Positions 40,258 to 46,300 of a stretch of 64,000 nt of DNA are shown here, piece by piece; the stretch's first letter is position 1, and each line of letters starts with the position of its first letter. The stretch is from positions 38,770,676 to 38,834,675 of the forward strand of contig CM049311.1 in NCBI GenBank assembly GCA_026874595.1, written 5' to 3'. Source of the stretch: Sipunculus nudus (lineage: Eukaryota > Annelida > Sipuncula > Golfingiida > Sipunculidae). The position numbers and the translations under genes were made by a program. Under the pieces are notes generated by a model, which ran no database searches, had not been told where the DNA came from, and was given only the letters and a program-made list of their open reading frames with translations.

Positions 40258-43052
40258 ACTGAAAGTTTTATTTTTGAGACAGTATCGCTTACAAATCATA
40301 AAATATCACTGGACAGAGGCAGCCTGATCAATTTCATTTTATATACTGCAAGGACCTTGCCAGAAGTGTTAAATGGTATCTAAGCTTAAGAATTATAGTG
40401 TGGTTAAATGATCTATAATCCTGATAAAATTGTTCAAAGCCAGCTATTCACATGCCTTATTTATAGGATTCATGGGATTCCTAGCTTACTCTAGGTATTT
40501 ATATATCAATGAACTAATTCCTGCAGTGAAAAGTTACTGTGAATGCCCTGTTACAGGTGTACAAGCTTGTTTATCTACAAGTTATTAGTAAACATGGTAC
40601 AAATGTCCAAGTTTACAATATGATAAACCTTAAAGGAGCCCAATCACCCAATCACCTATAAAGCACGTTGAATTGACACAAAAAATGGCTTCTTCCCTTT
40701 AAAATAAATCTGTACCTGCCAAAATATTGCCTTGAAACTGTTTGTTTGCTCCCGTACACAAGTGTTAAAAACAATGGACCGGGCGCAATCACAGGTGTCA
40801 ACATAAACACAGCAACTTGTGTCAATCAGGAGATGCCCTGACTAATACATGTACCCCCTGGCTGAAACAATGCGTGTAGTGGTTCCCTGTTAGACCACCA
40901 TTCATGTGGCCTTGTTAGGATAAACAGACACACATGAACTGTGTTTCCAATATGCTGGCAGAGCCATAACAAGGTGTTTAACAGCCGTATGCAAGGTACT
41001 GAGACTGTCTGCTGGGATGGTTTTGCTGGAAAACTTTTGTATAAAGCAAAACTGAACATATAGTGTGAAAGGATAGGCACATTATTTTACCTGATTATGT
41101 CCCTTTAAAGGTGGTCAGTTGAACATGTGCAAAGGTTGAAAGGTCACTAGTTTGTTAACAAGAGCATGTGTAGCATCTCTCATCCTTTGTAATTTGCAGA
41201 ACATTAGCTGGATGTCATTGTTGTGTGCATTTGGGTTACAATCATTAGCCAATTTAGCTCCCTCCCCCTCCCCTATGTCAACATGTAAATATAAAACAAA
41301 AGGGACAAGCTGTGAACCATGGGATCATCCTTTTTGGCTTCTTTTTATTTAAGGCCAAAGATATTATAAATTGTTATTTAATACTGTTACACAAGATGGA
41401 TTCCTTTTATAATGCAAGGAATATTCACTTCCAGGATGTTTTTTTTTTCATATATAAAATCAACAAGGTTCTGATATATTGGGTATTATTACTGACCAAA
41501 ATGATGACCTCTCTATATGAAGGTATGTATAGAGGTTTAGGAATTTCTTATGCACTAGAGATACAAGTTTATTATTAGAATATTAGTTAGTATTATAGTT
41601 ACCATATAAAAATCAGCATACTTATAACGGGGTACAATTGTTGAGTTGAACTTTCAGGCACTTATAAGATAAGCATTTAACAAAAATGTACATCGATGAT
41701 CACAATAACATAGGAAACTGCTTTCAGGGGGGGGAGAGAGGGGGGGTTTATTGAAAAGAATAGAATCGTACCTGTGAGGAGGTACCAATAGGTCAGGGTC
41801 TGTTTATCTTATTTAGGGTAAGATAAAGAGAGATGATTTTTTTTTAGAACCAATTTTTCAAATGGACCCTTAGTTTTGAGAAATAAACAGTTCACTGCTT
41901 CAAGCATAGACTTGAGCCCAATTAAAGTAAAAATGAGTGTGAAAAAAGGTAGACAACTTACCTGTTGTGTGATGTTTGGTATAATGAAGCCCATGGGTTT
42001 GTGCGAATCTCTCTGACAGCAAAAATACAGGTCTCTGGATGAGTATAAATTTGTTATTACCTACGTCTAGCTTCTTTTGGCTAAAACTGAAAACTCCAAG
42101 TCCTGGTATATTAACTCCCTGAAAAAAATTAAATGCATATTATTAATCAATATGCATACATTGGCTAAAAAAAGTCAGAACAACCTGGAAAAACATGTCT
42201 GTATGTTAAATTATACAAGTGCAGGAAATAACAAGTATGGGAACTCCAAATATAATCAAAATGCTAGATATATTACACTCACCCAGTTATATCAATATGA
42301 ATAACAAAAATAGATTTATAGTGAAATAATACTGTAACATTTAACTTTGTATTTAATTCTGGGCAGTGGGAAGGCATGTAGGAATTGTAATAATCCATTA
42401 TTTGTCAGTAAAGTCTAGAGGTACAGATTATTTGATAAGTGGACAATTATGGCAAACTAACTTGAATACTGTTCATGAAAACTTGATTTTAAAAAAAAAT
42501 AACAGATCTAATTATGATAAATAAAACTTGGAATGCCCTAATATAAAGTACTATGTAAGCTGTGATTATAAATTAAATACTTTTTTTTATTAGTTCTTAG
42601 ACTTTTATACGTCCATAAGACAATATATAATATTAATAACAATGATAAATATTGATCTGATAGATTGAGCATGTTATGACAGGTCCAGATTTCCAAATAA
42701 TGTAAATTATGCATGCACCATCTAAAACTTTGATTTTAAATAAAACTTAAGAAAGGTTTAGAACTGTCTATAATTGCACATACCTTCTGTTGTGACATCT
42801 GCTTCTCAATGAAGCCTGAAACGTTATCCCAAACACTGACAACATCTGGAAGACAAAATGGAACAAATTTACCATCAAATGCTGCAAGAATACGTTTAAT
42901 AATAAACTTGTCAAATGTAAACAAACAGCTGACAGACCACGGAGGACGCCATTGGCTGATGACAACTCACCTTCATCTGTCAGGGAAGGTCCGATTGTTG
43001 AGAACTTGTTCTTCTTTGCCTCAGATACTAATCCCTGCATAATTTCAGTCAT
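13185..43052 (-). CDS. CCDC81: CCDC81 (HU-like domain centrosomal protein), 15 coding exons
   Basis: CCDC81 is a centrosome-associated, mostly coiled-coil protein. Rebuilt exons, 5' to 3': 43052-42971, 42845-42784, 42118-41962, 35625-35369, 32240-32161, 28799-28597, 25369-25238 (cassette), 24014-23801, 21343-20989, 19904-19797, 18765-18682, 17965-17880, 16695-16617, 14222-13996, 13449-13185. Every junction has AG/GT borders and matching phase, giving 796 codons (752 without the cassette); vertebrate CCDC81 is about 650. Residues about 10-100 and 104-184 are the two HU-like domains (first: GVNIPGLGVFSF, NNKFILIQRPVF; second: VEFTFSGIGRLQMREGRVKM). An acidic/proline-rich linker follows, then a CYLC motif, a long charged coiled coil, and the family's C-terminal block CDKYKRCSQCKRQ...GESNIW...PGSRLMV. 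The upstream neighbour is RPF2, divergent. Identity is firm; the extra linker length and exon 7 usage are less certain. Confidence 0.93.
13996..14222 (-). CDS. CCDC81: CCDC81 coding exon 14
   Basis: Acceptor TTTTTTCCACAG, donor GTGAGTA, 227 nt. Encodes VKFKPLPIPARVPDSSEPVF, a family-typical motif, followed by a basic/glutamine-rich coiled coil. Confidence 0.93.
15150..15311 (-). CDS. candidate CCDC81 cassette exon
   Basis: Between exons 13 and 14. An acceptor-like TTAGATTCAG precedes 54 stop-free codons (VRDSVRSPTSSAKPGIRVNK first), ending at a weak donor ATG/GTATTA. Both sides are phase 0, as are the neighbouring exon ends, so inclusion would keep the frame. The codon composition looks less random than surrounding intron. 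I find no counterpart in vertebrate CCDC81. It could equally be a transposon-derived or captured fragment: the frame stays open past the donor, through a run of ten C, to about 15020. Confidence 0.3.
16617..16695 (-). CDS. CCDC81: CCDC81 coding exon 13
   Basis: 79 nt, donor GTATGT. Encodes LAAQREQYLKDKVDQQDMYK and the following ALSAQ, matching the family segment LAAQRAKFLKDKM. Confidence 0.93.
17207..17229. repeat. (CA)n microsatellite
   Basis: Short CA run, about 11 units, in a CCDC81 intron. Confidence 0.9.
17301..17360 (+). mobile_element. piggyBac-type MITE, truncated end
   Basis: TTAACCCTTTAGTGTTTATA and the following GGACAAATTCTGACA match the reverse complement of the right end of the 87-353 MITE. 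No opposite terminus was found within several hundred bases. Confidence 0.55.
17880..17965 (-). CDS. CCDC81: CCDC81 coding exon 12
   Basis: 86 nt, acceptor TGTGACAG, donor GTAAGT. Encodes a coiled-coil stretch with FLERLEQVQLAEE, closely matching the vertebrate protein. Confidence 0.93.
18682..18765 (-). CDS. CCDC81: CCDC81 coding exon 11
   Basis: 84 nt, acceptor TCCTCTTGCAG, donor GTAAGA, phase 0 at both ends. Encodes PSYIFQKRPLTPPRFIKQEK and more; FxKRPLTP is a conserved family motif. Confidence 0.92.
19311..19600 (+). repeat. minisatellite, about 19-bp unit (CAGTGTCAATGTATCAATA)
   Basis: About fifteen imperfect copies of a 19-bp unit with variants (CAATGTATCAAGACAGTGT). It lies in the CCDC81 intron between exons 10 and 11. 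The repeat creates open frames in several phases that are not genes. Confidence 0.85.
19797..19904 (-). CDS. CCDC81: CCDC81 coding exon 10
   Basis: 108 nt, acceptor ATTTTTAG, donor GTAAGTT, phase 0 both ends. Encodes HSNQKMAAFNLGISEAIKLK, matching the family's NQKNAAYNLGVAEAI. Confidence 0.93.
20550..20965 (+). repeat. interspersed repeat, copy 1 (partner at 61246)
   Basis: An AATGACTGAAAGAT start, a CACCATCTGTATTAC block and a run of TAATATGACTTG, CAATCGATTATATCGAT and GACCAGTCATCA blocks recur in the same order at 61246-61675. Total length is about 415 bp. The right end lies about 23 bp from the donor of CCDC81 exon 9. Confidence 0.7.
20989..21343 (-). CDS. CCDC81: CCDC81 coding exon 9
   Basis: 355 nt, acceptor TTATCTTCCAG/ATTGGC, donor CAG/GTCAGT. 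Encodes the CYLCHQRDRRN motif and the start of the coiled coil (SFTEERNRREKEEDRLLQQY), both conserved in CCDC81. The same frame stays open upstream of the acceptor for 704 nt more (see 20989-22047). Confidence 0.93.
20989..22047 (-). CDS. CCDC81: alternative extended CCDC81 exon 9 with its own start
   Basis: Upstream of the exon 9 acceptor the same frame is open for 234 further codons, back to an ATG at 22047 (MPVQDLSYLNDGTFDCSKYT first). The composition is protein-like throughout: acidic patch ISDEDDTESLDV, PPPF, paired cysteines QQCPCIV. In this AT-rich DNA such a run is unlikely by chance. Splicing from exon 7 or 8 to the only nearby upstream acceptor hits a stop, so the simplest reading is an alternative first exon from an internal promoter. 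That would give an isoform of about 635 residues lacking the HU domains. Intron retention of older coding DNA is the alternative. Confidence 0.6.
23400..23745. repeat. AT-rich degenerate tandem repeat
   Basis: Blocks ATCATATAAAC, CATTCAT, TTTTCATATAT, AAACACACATTTAT and TAAAAATAAAATA recur about every 115-125 bp, two to three times. TTATTATTA microrepeats are included. Intronic in CCDC81. Confidence 0.5.
23801..24014 (-). CDS. CCDC81: CCDC81 coding exon 8
   Basis: 214 nt, acceptor TGATTTCAG, donor GTAAGT. Encodes a serine/proline-rich, basic, probably disordered linker (IKKPSPPPGAPSRSGSRLAV, ... VARQSPLVKSSPTP). Its phase fits both exon 6 and exon 7, so exon 7 can be skipped. Several SP sites could be phosphorylated by proline-directed kinases (inference). 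Confidence 0.85.
25238..25369 (-). CDS. CCDC81: CCDC81 coding exon 7 (cassette or alternative first exon)
   Basis: 132 nt (44 codons), phase 1 at both ends, so skipping keeps the frame between exons 6 and 8. Encodes VKPAIYRTTDHKGYILEYVD and a lysine-rich tail. The donor ATAG/GTAGTT is acceptable. The 3' splice site (ATGGCTATGACAG) has no pyrimidine tract and is preceded by an A-run. In-frame ATGs lie at 25382 and 25376 (MAMTVKP), so the segment may instead open an alternative transcript. Confidence 0.65.
27650..28155. repeat. interspersed repeat with internal 125-bp periodicity
   Basis: GTGACCTTTGACCTCAT-like blocks recur near 27700, 27839 and 27967. ATGAAAATCC and the AAGTTATCATGGCGACACC/TTATTGTGGCAACAC blocks recur between them. 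The end (ATTATATGTCCCATCATAGATGGCGTAT) resembles the tails of common marine-invertebrate repeats. Non-coding, inside the CCDC81 intron between exons 6 and 7. Confidence 0.5.
28160..28565 (+). repeat. purine-rich degenerate minisatellite (about 50-bp unit)
   Basis: Repeated AACAACAAAACCAAAGGAGAGG and ATGAGGAAGAAAA blocks on the plus strand, almost pure purine plus C. The minus strand is correspondingly U/C-rich in the CCDC81 transcript, starting 30 nt downstream of the exon 6 donor. Open frames here are low-complexity artefacts. Confidence 0.6.
28597..28799 (-). CDS. CCDC81: CCDC81 coding exon 6
   Basis: 203 nt, acceptor CACTTTCATAG, donor GAAG/GTAGGT. Encodes RITQGQTGLNLEAEIKQPLM, then a strongly acidic region (EEAVPMDEEPVIPNDLQMDE). 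This is a probably disordered linker after the HU domains; the first residues align with vertebrate PRIELKEMENK. Confidence 0.88.
28800..32160 (-). other. CCDC81 intron between exons 5 and 6
   Basis: AT-rich non-coding DNA. A poly-C run lies at about 31663-31676. No embedded gene or well-defined transposon was recognised. Confidence 0.5.
32161..32240 (-). CDS. CCDC81: CCDC81 coding exon 5
   Basis: 80 nt, acceptor GATTAACAG, donor CAAG/GTAGGT. Encodes RPGTMDSVMSDRAPSRPLSS and then NTLVLP, aligning residue by residue with the vertebrate RPDTVDSVLSSREALRKWPS segment. Confidence 0.92.
33501..33715. repeat. 45-bp minisatellite, five copies
   Basis: Units start at 33501, 33546, 33591, 33636 and 33681. 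The core is CCTTAATAAGTGAGGTCTTC followed by AAACTGAGGCTATCCCTGAG. The middle copies are nearly identical. The period is a multiple of three, so the array is open on both strands, but the composition and the position inside a CCDC81 intron argue against coding. Confidence 0.9.
34232..34350 (+). repeat. short tandem duplication, about 48-bp unit, three copies
   Basis: GGGCTCCAGGGTGGTATTTG recurs at 34240, 34280 (one change each in two bases) and 34321, separated by CAAATGAATCA-type spacers. Confidence 0.8.
35369..35625 (-). CDS. CCDC81: CCDC81 coding exon 4 (second HU-like domain)
   Basis: 257 nt, acceptor ACTTTCAG, donor AAAGAC/GTGAGT. Encodes the entire second HU-like domain, from EIPVVQLNFAALSFETPFPR to KFYKDFLNSMDGSGRLVDAL. 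This is the best conserved stretch of the protein (VEFTFSGIG and FYKDFL are near-invariant). Confidence 0.95.
40174..40252. repeat. (TA)n microsatellite, 79 bp
   Basis: Uninterrupted TA dinucleotide array; open frames across it are artefacts. Confidence 0.98.
40630..41112. mobile_element. MITE-like element with imperfect inverted termini
   Basis: The left end CCTTAAAGGAGCCCAATCACC and the reverse complement of the right end, CCTTTAAAGGGACATAATCAGG, are imperfect inverted repeats about 480 bp apart. A related end (CCTTTAAAGGGGCCCAATCACC) occurs at 11514-11537. No coding capacity. The target duplication is unclear. Confidence 0.4.
41962..42118 (-). CDS. CCDC81: CCDC81 coding exon 3 (end of first HU-like domain)
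   Basis: 157 nt, acceptor TTTTTTTCAG, donor CAACAG/GTAAGT. Encodes GVNIPGLGVFSFSQKKLDVG and NNKFILIQRPVFLLSERFAQ. This corresponds to the GVQIPAFGTFTF and NNKFILIQRPVF segments of vertebrate CCDC81 and was diagnostic for the gene. Confidence 0.95.
42784..42845 (-). CDS. CCDC81: CCDC81 coding exon 2
   Basis: 62 nt, acceptor TGTCTTCCAG, donor AAG/GTATGT. Encodes DVVSVWDNVSGFIEKQMSQQ, the helical part of the first HU-like domain. Confidence 0.94.
42971..43052 (-). CDS. CCDC81: CCDC81 coding exon 1
   Basis: 82 nt from the ATG at 43052 to donor GAAG/GTGAGT. Encodes MTEIMQGLVSEAKKNKFSTI and GPSLTDE. The start is the first ATG facing the shared promoter; the context is TCACCATGA on this strand. 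Confidence 0.9.
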
Positions 43053-43338
43053 GGTGAAAGATGGTATACCCAGAGGCTGTACAGCCTTACTAACTTCCCT
43101 CTGGACTGATTACAAGACGTTAATTTCTTTAATTAAACTGCGAAACTTGGTGGCTTAAAAGGCGTGCTTTATCAAGTCACTACGGCAGCCCCACAACGTT
43201 ACCAAGGTGATAGAGCTCGCCCATTGGTTCGCGCCGTCTGACGTACAGACATGGCCGAACAATCTAATCTCAAAACCTGATTAGCGTCGAGATTACTTTA
43301 CTGCTTCCGCCGGAACATAAACACGTGAAGCCACAAGC
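43053..43338. promoter_or_regulatory. bidirectional CCDC81/RPF2 promoter
   Basis: 286 bp separate the two opposite start codons. Locally GC-richer than its surroundings, it includes both 5' UTRs. Sites seen: X-box-like GTTACCAAGGTGAT (43198-43211), inverted CCAAT box ATTGG (43223-43227), CRE-like TGACGTAC (43239-43246), ETS-like TTCCG and CCGGAA (43305-43315), and E-box CACGTG (43322-43327), just 12 bp before the RPF2 ATG. There is no TATA box. RFX sites are typical of ciliary/centrosomal genes, and E-box and ETS sites of ribosome-biogenesis genes. The architecture is read directly; factor binding is inference. Confidence 0.75.
43198..43211. promoter_or_regulatory. RFX X-box-like motif
   Basis: GTTACC-AA-GGTGAT: the first half-site is perfect and the second matches the inverted half-site at four of six positions, with the standard 2-bp spacing. 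It lies 146 bp from the CCDC81 start codon, within the usual X-box range for ciliary genes. Confidence 0.5.
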
Positions 43339-43358
43339 ATGGTGCTCCGACGAGTTGT
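43339..43358 (+). CDS. RPF2: RPF2 coding exon 1 (20 nt of coding)
   Basis: Codes only MVLRRVV, the last codon split GT/T. Donor GTGAGTG. The peptide aligns with the RVV start of vertebrate RPF2 and joins KPK in exon 2 exactly, which fixes the start despite a 7.5 kb intron. Confidence 0.9.
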
Positions 43359-46300
43359 GTGAGTGAAGAAAAGAGTTATTTTGTACATACACACACCCAC
43401 TGCACATAATCAGTTCAGTTTTAATGGATGTTTGACTCTTTATTATATTTCAGATGTTAAATTGTACAGTGTTTTGACAATAGGTTCGTGAGAAGGATAC
43501 CCTCGAAACAACCAAACACCGGTGTTTTGGGTATATTATTATGACGAAACACCTATTGCCTCTTAAATTAGAGAAAAAATACCATTACCAGGCTATCAAT
43601 AGTCACTAAACCTGTATATTCTAAACTTAGAAAATTTCATGAAAAATAGAATTTTTCATGACAAATACATATATACGGTCCCTCGAAACACCCAAAACAC
43701 CGTGTTTTGGGTATACTATGACGAAACACCGCGAAACACCTATTATCTCTCAAAGGAGAGGGAAAATATTAATTCCAGAGTATCAATTGTCACTTAAGTG
43801 GTATACCTGTACAATTTGGGGGGTTAATTCTTTAAAATAAAGTCACACGGGAGTGTTAAGTGATACTGTCCGCATGTTCAGTTCAATGCGGCCATATTCA
43901 TATTTATGCTACTGCCCCTGGCGGAGCTGTCATAAACGATTCTGAACCGTGTTTTGGGTGATCAAATTATGATTTTAAGCTTCTGATCATTAACAATGAA
44001 TATTTTAGATTTTATTTCTGTGTATTTGGTATTGGTAACTTTTTTACACTTTCGTCAGGGTGTGCCTTTTTGTAATTGTGATTATTATTATTAATATTCA
44101 TGTGTCAATGAAATATTTTCATTATCATAAATTAAATAGAATACTGAACAAAGACATACGTACATTTTCTTTAATCTCTTCATTAAGAGTTGTTGATAAG
44201 AATAACCACTCTGCTCAGTAAACATTTTTTGCACATCAGTTGACATACAGAAAGACATAAGTTTGACAGTGCTCACAATGTCAAGTGAACTCGCAACGAT
44301 CTCACAGTTTGTCTGTATTCAAGATGTCATGAGCAACTTATGTTTATTCAAACGTGTCCACACTGGTTATAAGTGACTATCATGATGACACAATGTAAAT
44401 AAGCGCTTCAGTGGGTCTTCAGTGGATTAGGCATATGGGAGTATTTTCTTAATTACCCCTTTGAACTACTAGATCAAAGACCATTTATCGCAACAGTGGT
44501 TCGGGGTTGAGTAATCACCCATGGCCGTAGGTGTGAAATGCCGATTGACATGGTTCACAGGATCGTAAAAATCATTAGTTTTAAATCTAATATTATTTCC
44601 TTAACAATGCAACTTTTAATACCAGCATTATTCTGATGAAGATGACCGTTTCAACTATGACCTTGCCATTTCACGCTTGCAGAGATCGTCAAGAAAGAAC
44701 TTAGGGCAGCTAAGAAGCCAGGCCATTGTTGAGGGAATTCTTATTCGAGATGAATTTTCCTCCCAGCAGCAAAGATCCAGGCATTCTCTCAGGACTGACC
44801 TTACATTAGGATAACAAATGAACATATTTACATTAATAATCATTGATAAATGATCAGAAGCCCAAAATCATAATTTGATCTCCCAAAACACCGTTCAGAA
44901 TTGTTTATGACAGCTCCGCCAGGGGGCAGTAGCATAAATATGAATATGGCCACATTGAACTGAACATGCCGACCGTATCACTAAACACTCCCGTGTGACT
45001 TTATTTTAAAGAATTAACCCCCCAAATTGTACAGGTATACCACTTAAGTGACAATTAATACTCTGGAATTAATATTTTCCCTATCCTATAGGGATAATAG
45101 GTGTTTCGCGGTGTTTCGACATAGTATACCCAAAACACCGTGTTTTGGGTGTTTCGAGGGACCCCATATATACAGACTTTTTTTTGCAATGCCTGCAGAT
45201 ATTGATTATTGGCCTGATTTTTAGTGTGTGGGCAGATAATGACCAGTTACAGATTGAGTTCGCGTTTCGTCCAGGTTGACCTACATTTGACCGTTTTATG
45301 GCTCCTAAACTAAGAAAATTTTATGAAAAATAGAAATTTTCATGACAAATACACATGAAGACTTTTTTTCGCAATGCCTGCAGATATTGGCCTGATTTTT
45401 GGTGTGTGGGCAGATAATGACCAGTTATAGATCGAGTTCGCATTTAGTCCAGGTTGACCTTCTTTTGACCGTTTTATGGCTCCTAAACTTAGAAAATTTT
45501 ATGAAAAATAGAAATTTTCATGACAAATACACATGTACAGACTTTTTTTCGCAATGCCTGCAGATATTGGCCTGATTTTTGGTGTGTGGGCAGATGATGA
45601 CCAGTTACAGATCGAGTTCCCGTTTCCTCCCAGTTGACCTACTTTTGACCATTTTACGGCTCCTTAACTTTAAAAATTTCATGAAAAATAGAAATTTTCA
45701 TGAAAAATACACATGTTCGGACTTTTTTTCACAATGGCTGCAGATATTGGCCTGATTTTTGGTGTGTGGGCAGATAATGACCAGTTACAGATCGAGTTCG
45801 CGTTTGACATACTTTTGACTGTTTTACGGCTCCTTAACTTAGAAAATTTCATGAAAAATAGAAATTTTCATGACAAATATACATGTACAGCCATTTTAGC
45901 CCTCAGCTCATAGGCTGATGGGCTATTGTCGTCACCCAAGCTGTCCGTCTGTCTGTCCATCCGGAGTCTGTCCATCCTGCGTCTGTTAACTTTTACCTTG
46001 TGAGCGGGATATATATATCTCTAAAAGGATTCACCGTTGCAAATTTATTTCATCAGTGAATATGTATATCGATAAAATCTTGGTCAAGTTCAAAGATGGG
46101 TGACCTTGACCCATTTTTCTACATTTTTGAGCTGATTATACAAAAACACTCAAAAGCTTATATCTCAGGAACCATATGGTGGATTGTTATGAAACATGGT
46201 ACATACCTCTCCAATTTAAATTTATAACTGATTATCAGCTTTTACTACTATCCTAGTTTCGCAATGCACTGCTTACAGATACTGGCCTAATGTTTGGTCT

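Larger units (their letters stand above)
35626..41961 (-). other. CCDC81 intron between exons 3 and 4 (6.3 kb)
   Basis: Mostly non-coding. An unexplained patch at 36480-37140 has slightly higher GC and open frames on both strands, but neither matches a family I know. Interrupted TGATTTAAATCA/AATCATGATTT blocks at 37840-37920, 38700-38770 and 39010-39090 look like remnants of one interspersed family. A TA microsatellite and a MITE-like repeat are listed separately. Confidence 0.45.
43677..45164. mobile_element. Mutator-like element with about 325-bp inverted repeats
   Basis: The left repeat 43677 to about 44003 is matched by the reverse complement of about 44842-45164, with only scattered differences by eye (roughly 94 percent). 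Termini are GGTCCCTCGAAACACCC and (G)GGTCCCTCGAAACACCC, including an inner palindrome around CCAAAACACCGTGTTTTGG. It is flanked on both sides by CATATATAC (43668-43676, 45165-45173). A 9-bp duplication with very long inverted repeats fits the MULE superfamily. The insertion interrupts a 180-bp satellite unit whose intact paralogues show the empty site. The 0.84 kb interior has no transposase. Confidence 0.75.

Noticed and set aside
40009-40299. Open frames containing YIYIYI runs (also near 59326 and 61084)
   Set aside because: Translations of TA microsatellites.
40826-41080. 84-codon minus-strand frame in the MITE-like repeat
   Set aside because: It lies within an interspersed repeat and has no recognisable protein features.
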